DNA of 64,000 bases from Tessaracoccus lacteus (GTDB lineage: Bacteria > Actinomycetota > Actinomycetes > Propionibacteriales > Propionibacteriaceae): positions 1,488,001-1,552,000 of the forward strand of contig NZ_CP123967.1 in NCBI RefSeq assembly GCF_029917005.1, given 5' to 3'. The position numbers and the translations under genes were made by a program. Shown piece by piece: positions 17,807-26,772 of this stretch. How positions within the stretch are numbered: position 1 is the stretch's first letter; every line of letters starts with the position of its first letter. Under the pieces are notes generated by a model, which was not told the DNA's origin, made no database searches, and worked only from the letters and a program-made list of their open reading frames with translations.

Positions 17807-19219
17807 CTACCAGTCGTACTTCTCGGTGTGTATTCGCCCAGACGACGCCCCCGCGGCCCGCGCCTCGGCTACGACAGAGTCGATGAAGCCGGCCGGACCG
17901 CAGACGTACAGGTCGGTGTCTGCAACGTTCGGGATCAACTCCCCGATCGGCGTCTCGGCAGCGGTGGCCGGAACCCAGCGGCCGGGCGCACGCTGCCCGG
18001 TGAGAGAGATCAGCCGGGCTCCCTTGCGTTGGCAAAGACGCTTGATCTCGTCGAGCAGGTAGAGCTCGCCGGGCGTCGAGGAGCGCAGGATCACGGTGAC
18101 GTCGCCTGGGGCGAACCGGGCGTCTTCGAGGATCGCGCGGATCGGAGTGATCCCAATTCCGGCGGCGACCAGGGCCATGCGGCGGCCCGTGCGCCGGGAG
18201 GCGGTGAAGGTTCCGTACGGGCCTTCCACCATCACCCGGGTGCCCGGGCGCAGCCCCTGTAGTTGGGCGGTACCTCGGCCCAGCGTGCGTACGGTGACCC
18301 GGAGTTGATCCCTCCTGGGCGCGGCGGACACGGAGAACGGGTGCTGGTGCCACCACAGGCCCTTGGCGAGGAACCGCCAGTGCAGGTACTGGCCGCCCTG
18401 GATGCCGAGCCGGTCGAGCGAGCGTCCGGTGAACTCGATGCTGTAGGCGTCGGGTCCGGCCGTCCGGACCGCGGCGACGCGGATCTGGTGACGCAGCGAC
18501 GTCACGAGCGGGACGAGAAAGCGGAACACCAGCAGGGCCGCACCGGTGACCACCAGGATCGCGATCCAATAGGCGCGCTGCCAGGCGCCCTGCGCCAGCA
18601 GCCCGCTCATGGAGAACATGTGTGGGATGGACAGGCCGACCGCCGCGTAGCTGACCAGGTGGATGGCGTGCCAGACCTCGTACGGCAGGCGGCGCCGCGC
18701 CGCCACGATCGAGGACAGCACGACCACCAGCAGCGTCGTCATGCCGGCGACGGCGAGAATGAAGTCGGTGCCCTCGCCCCAGAGCAGACCGAACTCATCC
18801 AACCAGGAGATGCCATCCATCAGGGAGTAGCCGACAAGGACGAACACGGCGTGGACGCCGAGACCCGCGACCACCCAGTCACCCAGCTTGGAGTGCAGCG
18901 CCGTCGCGCGGGGCTGCCCCAGCGTCTTGTCGATGAAGGGAACCCTGGCCGACAGCAGCAGCATCAGCAGCAGCGCGTTGGTCGCGGTGAGGCCGGCGAT
19001 GATCCCGACCGCGGTGAGCGAACTGCCCAGGTTGCTGAACCGCCCCAGCCCGTCCTCGGCGAGGAACAGCACGACGCACATAGCCATGCTCAGCCAGCCG
19101 GTCGCGGTGAGAGCCACACTGCGCAGCCTGCGCACCCGGGCACCCCGCGCGAGGTGGACGGAATCGGCCCACGGCTGGCCATCGACGGTAGCGGCGGGCA
19201 CGGTGGTGAACGAGCTCAT
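17807..19219 (-). CDS. Ferric-reductase-like membrane flavohaem oxidoreductase (FAD/NAD(P)H)
   Basis: A 470-residue protein with about six membrane helices (from residue 38 to about 230), then a ferredoxin-reductase module. Paired haem-ligand His are seen in ALHSKLGDWVVAGLGVHAV and in EVWHAIHLVSYAAVG, the ferric-reductase plan. The FAD motif is HPFSVSAAP, the NAD(P) site is GIGITPIRA, and the C-terminus has YVCGPAGF. It should pass electrons from cytosolic NAD(P)H through FAD and haem across the membrane. I use the ATG at 19219, since the protein starts there naturally and TAACGC is 7 nt upstream. Its divergent neighbour is ApbE, then a DUF2271 lipoprotein, suggesting a shared extracytoplasmic redox chain. 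Confidence 0.87.
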   Translation of the reverse strand: MSSFTTVPAATVDGQPWADSVHLARGARVRRLRSVALTATGWLSMAMCVVLFLAEDGLGRFSNLGSSLTAVGIIAGLTATNALLLMLLLSARVPFIDKTLGQPRATALHSKLGDWVVAGLGVHAVFVLVGYSLMDGISWLDEFGLLWGEGTDFILAVAGMTTLLVVVLSSIVAARRRLPYEVWHAIHLVSYAAVGLSIPHMFSMSGLLAQGAWQRAYWIAILVVTGAALLVFRFLVPLVTSLRHQIRVAAVRTAGPDAYSIEFTGRSLDRLGIQGGQYLHWRFLAKGLWWHQHPFSVSAAPRRDQLRVTVRTLGRGTAQLQGLRPGTRVMVEGPYGTFTASRRTGRRMALVAAGIGITPIRAILEDARFAPGDVTVILRSSTPGELYLLDEIKRLCQRKGARLISLTGQRAPGRWVPATAAETPIGELIPNVADTDLYVCGPAGFIDSVVAEARAAGASSGRIHTEKYDW

Positions 19220-19324
19220 GAGTTCAGCGTTACGGAGCTTCTTGTGCGGTTTCTGTGTGCGGCCTTCGGGCGGGTTGTGGGTCCCGATGATCGGCCCGGA
19301 TCCCGAGTCGGCTAGGGTGCCGCC

Positions 19325-20260
19325 GTGAAGGACAGCCGGTCGACGCAGCGCAGGGTCTCCCAGGGCCTGTACCACCCGTTACTGGGCACGAACGTGGAAA
19401 TCAAGGTGGTCGCCGATGCCGCTGACGCAGCGGCCGCGCAGACGGCGGCGGAGGAGGCCGAACGACGAGCGCTGGACGAGATGGAGCGCTTGCAGGCCGT
19501 CTTCACCGTCTTCGATCCGGACAGCGAACTGTGTCGCTGGCGGTCTGGGCGAGTCGAGGAGGCGTCCGTGGAGCTGACTGAAGTGCTCGAGGCCGCGCAG
19601 CACTGGTGGGCAGTCTCGGGTGGGGCCTTCCATCCTGGCGCAGCGCAGCTACGGGCACGCTGGCTCCGGGCGGAGGCCGAGCAGCGGCTGCCCGCCGCGA
19701 CGGAGCTGGACGTGCTGGCGGAGCGACTGCGCGAACTGCCGTACCACTGCGCGGCAGGGATCGTGGTTCGCACGGGCGACTGCTCGGGGCTGGATCTGAA
19801 CGCCATCGCGAAGGGGTACATCGTCGACCGCGGGGTCGCGGCTGCGGGTGCGGTCGCGGGTGTGGTGGACGTGCTGGTGAACGCGGGGGGCGACCTGCGC
19901 CACGCTGGGGTCACACCGATCAGGGTGGGCGTGGAGGATCCCCGCTCCCCCGGTGGTCGGCCGATCAAGCTCATCGAACTCCGCGATGGCGCGATCGCGA
20001 CCAGCGGGCCCGTCCACCGAGGATTCCGGATCGGCGATGAGTGGTTCGGGCACGTCCTCGACCCCAGAACGGGTCACCCGGTCTCGGACCGTCCCTCCAC
20101 CACCGTCCGGGCGGACGACGCGATGACTGCGGACGCGTTGGCGACGGTCGTGGGCGTCCTCGACTGGGCGGAGGCATCCGCCGTGCTCATGCATCTGTCC
20201 GGGATCGGGGCGCTCGCAGTGCTGCCGTCCGGCGAAGTGCGCAGCCTTGGCCTGCCGTGA
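19325..20260 (+). CDS. apbE: FAD:protein FMN transferase (ApbE)
   Basis: A 311-residue flavin transferase that attaches FMN to Thr/Ser of target proteins using FAD and Mg2+. Motifs in order: SGGAFHPGAAQLRA, GLDLNAIAKGYIVDRG, LVNAGGDLRHAG, HVLDPRTGHPVS and the metal-site ADDAMTADALATV. No signal peptide or lipobox is visible, so it may act on the inner face or on exported proteins in an atypical way. The GTG at 19325 lies 6 nt after TAGGGT. It is divergent from the ferric-reductase-like gene and convergent with the DUF2271 gene. No protein with the usual FMN-acceptor motif is seen nearby. Confidence 0.92.
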   Translation: MKDSRSTQRRVSQGLYHPLLGTNVEIKVVADAADAAAAQTAAEEAERRALDEMERLQAVFTVFDPDSELCRWRSGRVEEASVELTEVLEAAQHWWAVSGGAFHPGAAQLRARWLRAEAEQRLPAATELDVLAERLRELPYHCAAGIVVRTGDCSGLDLNAIAKGYIVDRGVAAAGAVAGVVDVLVNAGGDLRHAGVTPIRVGVEDPRSPGGRPIKLIELRDGAIATSGPVHRGFRIGDEWFGHVLDPRTGHPVSDRPSTTVRADDAMTADALATVVGVLDWAEASAVLMHLSGIGALAVLPSGEVRSLGLP

Positions 20261-20291
20261 CCATCCCGAGGTGCACGGCTCCGCTGAGCAC

Positions 20292-20942
20292 TCAGGCGGT
20301 GTAGTCGACGGCAGCGGCCGTGATCTGGCCGGCCGGGGTCAGCGTGGTCTTCGCCGACTTGGATCCGAAATCGACCTGCTGCCGGACCAGACTCTGCGAA
20401 CCGTGCTCCACGACCGTCTCGATGCAGACGTAATAGGAGCCTTCGGAGGCCCTGCCCCCAGCGGCCGTGGAACCGTCCCAAGTGGTCGTGAAAGTGCCGG
20501 CCGGCTGGGTTCCGCTGGTGGTCGTGTCGGCGCCTCCGGAGGACTGGTACCAGGCGGTCAGGCTGTTCAGCCAGTTGTCCCCAGTGGTCTTGTGGTAAAG
20601 CGCCAGCGTGGCGACGAAGGTGCCGCCCGCGTCCTCGATCCACACCGCCATGTAGGGATTGCGGGACATCCCGCCACTCGAGGCGAAGGTCCACGAGACC
20701 GTTGCCTTCGCGCTGGCCGGCAACTCGGTGCGCGAAGCCTTGGCTGTGGCGGAAGCTGACGCCGAGGCGGTCGCGGACGCGGACGCTGTGGCGGACGACG
20801 ACGCGGAACCCGTTGCGGTCGCGGTGGGACTGGACGTGGAGGTGGCCGCAGCGGCACACCCGGCGAGGCCGACGATAGCCGCGGTGGAGAGCCCACTGAG
20901 GAAGGCCCTACGGGTGACCGCGGAGTAGCGGGACTGGGTCAT
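20292..20942 (-). CDS. Tat-exported DUF2271 lipoprotein
   Basis: A 216-residue protein. The N-terminus is a twin-arginine signal (VTRRAFLSGLSTAAIVG) ending in the lipobox LAGC, so it is probably exported folded and anchored by lipid. A low-complexity Ser/Ala/Thr linker (about residues 24-72) leads to the DUF2271 beta-domain (TVSWTFASSGGMSRNPYMAVWI to VRQQVDFG). DUF2271 proteins co-occur with ApbE and membrane reductases, and a role in extracytoplasmic electron transfer is presumed. The ATG at 20942 has AAAGGTG 6 nt upstream; an in-frame GTG three codons earlier overlaps that site. Confidence 0.85.
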   Translation of the reverse strand: MTQSRYSAVTRRAFLSGLSTAAIVGLAGCAAAATSTSSPTATATGSASSSATASASATASASASATAKASRTELPASAKATVSWTFASSGGMSRNPYMAVWIEDAGGTFVATLALYHKTTGDNWLNSLTAWYQSSGGADTTTSGTQPAGTFTTTWDGSTAAGGRASEGSYYVCIETVVEHGSQSLVRQQVDFGSKSAKTTLTPAGQITAAAVDYTA

Positions 20943-21147
20943 GGGTGGCACCTTTCGTCAGGGGAATCGCTGCAACGAGCCTGACCCTACGGAGACCGAC
21001 TGTGAGCCTTGCCTGACCCGCCTGTGGTCAGTCTGTGGACGCTCGGCCGCAACCGGACGGGCCGGGCCACTAAACGGCCCCGGTGTGTCCGGAGACAAAG
21101 AACCGGGCTGCCGCGGTGATTTCGGACAGCGGAGTTGATGGTTTCTC

Positions 21148-22041
21148 TTACGCTGCCAGTGCTGGCTGTTGGTAACTGTAGTGGACCTCGTTGGGCCTGC
21201 GGTAGCCGAGGGCGGAGTGCCGGCGGCGGTTGTTGTAGAACCCCTCGATGTAGGCGATGACGTCACGTCTGGCACGTTCTTTCGTCGCGTAGACGGTGCG
21301 GTAGACCCGCTCGTTCTTCAACGCGGAGAAGAACGATTCGGCCATCGCGTTATCCCAGCAAACGCCCGTGCGCCCCATCGAGGACCGCATGCCCAGCCCT
21401 GCCACCAGTGCCCGATAACCGGCCGAGGTGTAGACGCTGCCGCGGTCGAAGTGGAAGATCGCGTCAGGCTCGATCACGGCCGTCGCGGCCGCGTTACGCA
21501 GCGCAGTCTCCACGAGTTCGGTGCGCATGTGATCAGCGATCGACCAGCCGACGACCTTCTTCGAGTAACAGTCGATCACCGTGGCCAGGTAGATGAAACC
21601 CTGCCAGGTGTGGATGTAGGTGATATCGCCGACGAACTTCACCCCGGGCCGCTCGGCAGTGAAGTCCCGTTCCACCAAGTCAGGCATGCATGCCGCAGCT
21701 TCCGCGTCTGCTTGGGTTGTGACCCGGAACGGGCGCGGTTGGCAAGGCACCAGGTGTTCCTGCCGCATGATCTGGCGCACCAGCTCCGGTGAACACTCCA
21801 CGCCCTGCGCCGCAAGGTCGGCGTGGATGCGTCGATAGCCGTAGGTGCCGTCAGAGGCCGTGAAGAAGTGCCGGACCCGTGCAGCCAGTGCTTCCCGGCG
21901 CGCGGCGGTCGCTGACTGCGGGCGCTTGAGCCAGTCGTAGAACCCCGAGGTTGACACCGCCAACCACAGGCACATCTTCCACACTGGGGTCGTCTCGGTC
22001 GGGTCGTTTCGGAGGGAATCGATGTACTCGTACTTGCCCAC
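21148..22041 (-). CDS. IS3-family OrfB transposase
   Basis: About 297 residues with the rve catalytic core: FVGDITYIHT (first Asp), IFHFDRGSVYTS (second Asp) and NAMAESFFSALKNE (Glu). An HTH_21-like segment (GTYGYRRIHADLAAQG) precedes it. The GTG at 22041 overlaps the orfA stop. By family rule it is made mainly as an OrfAB fusion through -1 slippage on A6 at 22075-22080. The frame entered by that slip stays open, but because orfA carries a deletion no full fusion can form. Confidence 0.9.
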   Translation of the reverse strand: MGKYEYIDSLRNDPTETTPVWKMCLWLAVSTSGFYDWLKRPQSATAARREALAARVRHFFTASDGTYGYRRIHADLAAQGVECSPELVRQIMRQEHLVPCQPRPFRVTTQADAEAAACMPDLVERDFTAERPGVKFVGDITYIHTWQGFIYLATVIDCYSKKVVGWSIADHMRTELVETALRNAAATAVIEPDAIFHFDRGSVYTSAGYRALVAGLGMRSSMGRTGVCWDNAMAESFFSALKNERVYRTVYATKERARRDVIAYIEGFYNNRRRHSALGYRRPNEVHYSYQQPALAA

Positions 22042-22330
22042 TACCGCGGTTCCCTCGCGAAGTAGGCCGCGGCGTTTTTTAGGAACGCCGTCTCCGCACG
22101 GAGCTCCTGATTCTCCCGCTCGAGTTCCTTCAACCGAGCACGCTCGGTGACCGTCAGCTCCGTCTCGGTGCCCCCGTGCGCGTCGCGGTACTTGATCAGC
22201 CAGTTTGCAGCGTCTCCGGGCCGACACCGTAGGCCTCAGCGACCTCCCGGATCGGTTTCGAGGTCGAGATCACCTCCTGACACAGCTCGTCCTTGAACTC
22301 CTGGCTGAATCGCCGTCGTGATGCAGTCAT
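22041..22330 (-). pseudogene. IS3-family orfA, inactivated by a 1-nt deletion
   Basis: Starts MTASRRRFSQEFKDELCQ and continues through the helix-turn-helix (IREVAEAYGVGPETL). At about 22205-22210 one base is missing, turning the expected LRNWLIK into a frame that stops at once. Beyond it the proper frame resumes (WLIKYRDAHGG, then the coiled coil ELERENQELRAE) and ends at the TAG at 22041-22043. Confidence 0.8.
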
Positions 22331-22388
22331 CCTGCCGATCTCTCTTTCAGTAGCGCCCTCAGCTTAAGAGGGCCCACCGTCCGAAATC

Positions 22389-22860
22389 CCTAGGCCACCC
22401 AGACCCGCCAGCCGGCTCGAGCCTGCTCGGGGACTGGTACGCCACCTACCTCCACCGGCGCCCACGCCAGATCGCGCTGCTGATCAACGAACACACCCTG
22501 CTGCCGCTGTTGATGCCCCTCGCCCCCGCCCGCACCCTCCTCCAGCGGTTCCCCGACCAGCTCGCCGAACTCCTCGACGCCCACCACACACCCCCGCACG
22601 TGACCGCGGCGGAGGTCGCCGCCGCGCGGCAGGTCTTCCTGGCCGCCATCGCCAGCCGCAGCCTCGTTGGGTCACTCAACGAGTTCGCATTCCTCGCCGA
22701 CCACGACCGAAACGGCCCAGAGCCGCTCGATCTGCTCGGACTGTCGCTGAAGCTCTCCCGCGTCCCCTGCGGGCCGCTCTTCAAACGCCACGTCAGCCCC
22801 GACCGCGAACTCGCCGCCCTCCTCCACGACCTGCCGCCAGGTGGCCCGGTCTTGTCGTGA
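22389..22860 (+). pseudogene. DUF6933-family gene, 5' end lost at the IS border
   Basis: From the IS end the open frame reads LLGDWYATYLHRRPRQIALL, NEHTLLPLL, RTLLQRFPDQLAELL and SLVGSLNEFAFLADH, the DUF6933 pattern, and ends at 22860. The family start (a short M...LRCT-KLL segment of about 17 residues) is missing and no start codon with a ribosome site remains near the border. Function of the family is unknown. Confidence 0.65.
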
Positions 22861-22945
22861 CCCCAGAGCCGGCGATCCCTCAAGCGGTGCGGTAATCAGC
22901 GCTGCGCGCGAGTGTCGGTCGTGCGGGGCGCCTATGCTCGTGATC

Positions 22946-23725
22946 GTGGCCGACGACCTGCGCATCCCCGGTGAAGTCGCGGCCGTGCTGCGCTACTACG
23001 TGTACGCCCTCAGAGACCCCCGCGACGGCCGCGTCTTCTACATCGGGAAGGGCATCGGCGACCGCATCAACGCGCACACCCGCGAAGCAGGCAAAGACCC
23101 CGCATCCGAACGCGCCAAACTCCGCACCATCCTCGACATCGAAGCCACCGGGCAACCCGTCGAACTCCTGTTCCTTCGCACCGGCATCGACGACGAGGCC
23201 ACCGCCTTCATCGTCGAACAAGCCGTGATCGACGCCTTCCATGCCGACGGCCAGCCCCTGACGAACCTGGTCCGAGGCCACGACTCCGGCGCCCTTGGGC
23301 TCGCCGCCCTGCCTGAAGTCATTGCCCGCCACCGCGCCGACCCGTGCCCGCCCATCAACCAGCCGCTCATCATGGTCAAGATCCAGAAGGGCTGGCGCCC
23401 CGACTCCAACCCGCAGCAGATCTACGACCAGACCCGCGGCCACTGGAAGATCGCCGGCTGGGTCCGAGACCGCGCCCACTACTGCCTCGGTGTCGCCCAC
23501 GGCATCGTCCGCGGCGCCTACCGCATCGACACCTGGTTCCCCTCTCAGATGCCGACCGACCAGGGCCAGAATCGGTGGGGCTTCACAGGCCACCCCGCAT
23601 CCGAACTCGACCACGTAATCGGCACCCAGGTCCGCGACGTGTTCGGCGGACGCGTCATGTACCGCAGATACCTCGACGGCTACCCCGGCGCCCAACCCGA
23701 CCAGTCCCCCAACGAGCACGCATAG
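22946..23725 (+). CDS. GIY-YIG (LEM-3-like) nuclease-domain protein
   Basis: 259 residues. The GIY-YIG core is seen as YYVYALRDPRDGRVFYIGKG (the YVY and YIG strands, residues about 15-34), with Arg in DRINAH and a Glu in EQAVIDA as catalytic candidates. This is the LEM-3-like branch, often about 250-300 residues. The C-terminal half (MVKIQKGWRP to GGRVMYRRYL) looks like an EVE/ASCH-type modified-base-binding fold, but I am unsure of this. The GTG at 22946 lies 7 nt after TATGCT. It sits in the island between IS elements; a role in defence or mobile DNA is inferred. Confidence 0.75.
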   Translation: MADDLRIPGEVAAVLRYYVYALRDPRDGRVFYIGKGIGDRINAHTREAGKDPASERAKLRTILDIEATGQPVELLFLRTGIDDEATAFIVEQAVIDAFHADGQPLTNLVRGHDSGALGLAALPEVIARHRADPCPPINQPLIMVKIQKGWRPDSNPQQIYDQTRGHWKIAGWVRDRAHYCLGVAHGIVRGAYRIDTWFPSQMPTDQGQNRWGFTGHPASELDHVIGTQVRDVFGGRVMYRRYLDGYPGAQPDQSPNEHA

Positions 23726-23837
23726 CCGGAGTCGCCGACCGCAGGGAGAAGCTCTCCCCCCGAGGCCGCTGAACCGGCACCAGCACCCCGGCCACCGCAC
23801 TCATCGAGATGGGCCGGCGTCATGGCAGGATGGGGCT

Positions 23838-24173
23838 ATGACGATCGAGCGGATCTCTGACGGCCTGGCCGAACTGAGCCGGTGGATCGACCAAGGCAAC
23901 AACGACAGACACCCCGAGGCCGCCACATGGGCCCGGCTCGCGAAGATCACCGAAGAAGCCGGAGAAGTCGTGTCCGCCTACATCGGCGCGACCGGACAGA
24001 ACCCCCGCAAAGGCATCACCCATCAACTGTCCGACGTCCAAGACGAACTCCTCGACGTCGCGATCACCGCCCTCACGGCTGTAGAGCACCTCCGAGGCAA
24101 CGACGGCCGCAGTCTCGAAGCCCTCCAGGACAAGCTCAACACCACGCTTCACCGCGCTGGCCTGCGAACCTGA
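23838..24173 (+). CDS. MazG-like nucleotide pyrophosphohydrolase
   Basis: A 111-residue all-alpha NTP-PPase. The metal-binding signature EExxE is seen in ITEEAGEVVSAY and the DExxD part in QDELLDVAITAL. The single-domain size matches phage- and island-type MazG proteins, which hydrolyse (d)NTPs to monophosphates. An island role in lowering nucleotide pools or in house-cleaning is possible. It follows the GIY-YIG gene by 112 bp on the same strand. CAGGAT lies 6 nt before the ATG. Identity is firm at the family level only. Confidence 0.85.
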   Translation: MTIERISDGLAELSRWIDQGNNDRHPEAATWARLAKITEEAGEVVSAYIGATGQNPRKGITHQLSDVQDELLDVAITALTAVEHLRGNDGRSLEALQDKLNTTLHRAGLRT

Positions 24174-24314
24174 TCGGAACCACCAAAGCCCGTCCAGCCA
24201 GGTCAAGCATCCCGATGTCCGGAGTCGCATCGCACTCCCCAGGACGCCGCCCACCCCGCATCAGCAGTCCCGAAGGAGAGCCTGTGACGTGGAAGGCTCA
24301 GCACCTTGAGCTGG

Positions 24315-25125
24315 TCAGTTGCGGTTCAGCCCGTGCCGACGCGAGTCCAGAGCGTGCTTGTAGTGGCTCTCGGCAGCGTTGATCTGGCCCGTCGGGGTGG
24401 CCGGGTCGAACACCCTCAACACCGACAATCGGAAGCTGGACGGATCCAGGCCACGTAGTTCCACGTTCCCGCCATGCCCGTTCACCGAGTACGCAGCCCA
24501 CCGCTGGAGCACATTCTCCGCCCCGTCCGCTCTCCCCACGTAGTGACGTCCATCCCGGGTATCGGTGATCAGATAGATCCCCACCACCGAAGCCAGAGCC
24601 GTCCGCCACGCCGCGTAGCGGTGCTCACGCATCACCGCCTGCAACTGCGGATAGTCCAAGATCAGCGCATCAAAGCCCGGGAACGGCACCGGCTGAGCGT
24701 CGGCGATCTCCATCACCGGATACGTCGCCGCCGTCGTCGCGTTGATCCGCCACGTCCGCGGAGACCCGCCAGCCGATCACCAGCCGATTCCGCAAATCGC
24801 CCATCACGTCACTACGTTCCAGATCGAACGTGCGCAGCACGCCGTCGTTGGCGACCTCGCCACGATTGACCACCACCGACCACAGCCGCGCGCGATCCCC
24901 ACCCTCAGGAACAAACACGATCCAGTACCCGGGCGCAGCCTTCGGGAACCTCCGGGGATCGGCGTCCTGCACGCGGGTGTAGGCCAAGATCTCCTCATCC
25001 GACGAATCACCATGGATACCGGCGGACCCATCCTCATGCTCACGCACGTACGCATGACGGATCACCAGGGCCTCCCGCGCCTCGATACCCGCGTCGGCCA
25101 TGACTGCAGCAAAGGTCAACGTCAC
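24315..25125 (-). pseudogene. GIY-YIG nuclease-family gene, frameshifted
   Basis: The first frame, from a GTG at 25125 with GGGAGG upstream, gives VTLTFAAVMADAGIEAREAL, HAYVREHEDGSAGIHGDSSD, EEILAYTRVQ and NRLVIGWRVS. Near 24765 the family sequence moves to another frame (PRTWRINATTAATYPVMEIA) and runs through the GIY-YIG core GIYLITDTRDGRHYVGRADG to a C-terminal AAESHYKHALDSRRHGLN, ending at 24315. One extra or missing base explains it. Both halves are clearly one protein of about 269 residues. As sequenced it is broken; a sequencing error is the alternative. Confidence 0.75.
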
Positions 25126-25252
25126 CCTGCGCCACCTCCCAATCTCTACGTTCACAGCTATCACACTCCACCGACCCCCGATCACTCCCCCGGCCCAAGT
25201 GACAACTTCCTCTTGCGACGCCGATGGTCGCGACACCGATCCAGGAAGGGTG

Positions 25253-26682
25253 AGTCCCATAGCGTGGTGTCAATCCTGCGGGGGTTCTCGTCGTCGAAGA
25301 CGTTGAAGGGCCACCGTGGGATGACCAGTTGTTTCCGGCAAGAAGCAAGGAAGAGATCCCACGATGACCCAGTACCAGTGGGCCCTTTCGACCCTGATCG
25401 GTGAAGTCCTGGCCGATCCCGACCTCGCGCATCAGGACGTGTTCCGCCGGATGCTGCAGGCCGGCCTGCAAGACCTCGTCGACGCGGAAGCGACCGCGAA
25501 GATCGGCGCCGCCCGTTTTCGAGCGCACCCCGGAACGGACCACCCGCCGCAACGGCACCCGCCCGAAGACGCTGGCGACCCCGGCCGGGGAGGTCGACCT
25601 GCAGATCCCGAAGCTGCGGGAAGGGTCGTTCTTCCCGAGCCTGTTGAACCCGCGGCGGCGGGTCGATAAGGCCCTCTACGCGGTGATCTGCCAGGCCTGG
25701 ATCGACGGGGTCTCGACCCGCAAGGTCGAGCACCTGATCCGGGCCCTCGGCAACGACACCGGCATCTCCCGCTCGACGGTGTCGCGGATCTGCGGCGAGA
25801 TCGATGAGGCAGTCCACGAGTTCCTGCACCGCAGACTCGATCACACCTGGTTCCCGTACCTTTTCCTCGACGCCACCTACCTCGACGTCCGCCACCGCGG
25901 CCGGGTCGTCTCCCAAGCACTGGTCGTCGCGACCGGTGTCAGCGGTGAGGGCCGACGGGAGATCCTCGGGATGGCGCTCGGTGACGCGGAGACCACCGAC
26001 TTCTGGACCGAGTTCCTGCGCTCGCTGCGCGGCCGCGGCCTCAAAGTCGCCACCGATGCGGACCCGCTCGGGGTGACCCTGGTCACCTCCGACGCGCACT
26101 CCGGGCTGAAAGCGGCAGTGAAAGCGATCCTGCCCGGAGCGGGGTGGCAGAGATGCCGGGTCCACTTCGCCCGCAACGTCACCCAGAAGCTCGGATCGGC
26201 CCACTCGAAACCGGTCAACGCGCTGATCTCCACGATCTTCGCGCAGACCACCACCGAAACCGTGATCGCGCAATACAAGGCCGTCACCGACAGCCTCCGC
26301 AACTCGTTTCCCGAGGTCACCGCGATGCTCGAGGCCGCCGAAGCGGACCTGACCGGGTTCGCGACGCTGCCGCGTGAGCACTGGCAGAAGGTCTGGTCGA
26401 ACAACCCCATCGAGCGCCTCAACCGCGAAATCAAACGCCGCGCCGACGTCGTCCAGATCTTCCCCGACCAGGGCAGCGTCACCCGCCTCATCGGCGCCGT
26501 CCTCCAGGAACAGCACGAAGAATGGAGCTACGGCGAACGCCGCTACTTCTCCGACATCTCCATGCGCAAACTCGTCCACACCCTCCACGAACACACCGAA
26601 CCCGCCCACCACGAGCTCTACCTCACCGCCTGACCACCACCCACCAACAGGAAACAACCGAATGACACCACACCACGGGACT
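25253..26682 (+). mobile_element. IS256-family insertion sequence
   Basis: Inverted ends: left AGTCCCATAGCGTGGTGTCA (25253 on), right read inward AGTCCCGTGGTGTGGTGTCA (ending 26682), 17 of 20 identical. A single transposase gene fills the element. I could not find the 8-bp duplication expected for the family. Confidence 0.8.
25364..26633 (+). pseudogene. IS256-family (mutator-type) transposase, frameshifted
   Basis: Begins MTQYQWALSTLIGEVLADPD and shifts frame near 25515-25520, in a CGTTTTC run where KIGAA-PF-ERTPERTTRRNG is expected. The rest is intact: DDE motifs in YLFLDATYLDV and LVTSDAHSGLK, and the C-terminal NNPIERLNREIKRRADVVQ. Full length would be about 420 residues. The indel in a T-run could be natural or an assembly error. 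If real, the element cannot move by itself. Confidence 0.8.
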
Positions 26683-26772
26683 TGACCTCCAGGAACACAG
26701 TCACGGGTATCGACGCCACGCTTGCGGAGACAGGTGCAGGCTGGACACCACCAGATTGAAGGAGGCAAGCAC

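Larger units (their letters stand above)
21118..22388 (-). mobile_element. IS3-family insertion sequence with broken orfA
   Basis: Inverted ends share GATTTCGGAC (21118-21127 and 22379-22388), with G and GG matches continuing inward. orfA and orfB are read leftward, and the usual A6 slippery run lies at 22075-22080. No clear target duplication is seen. The right end abuts a DUF6933 gene lacking its N-terminus. The 170 bp between the DUF2271 gene and the element hold only a short GGGCC/GGCCC hairpin. Confidence 0.85.
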
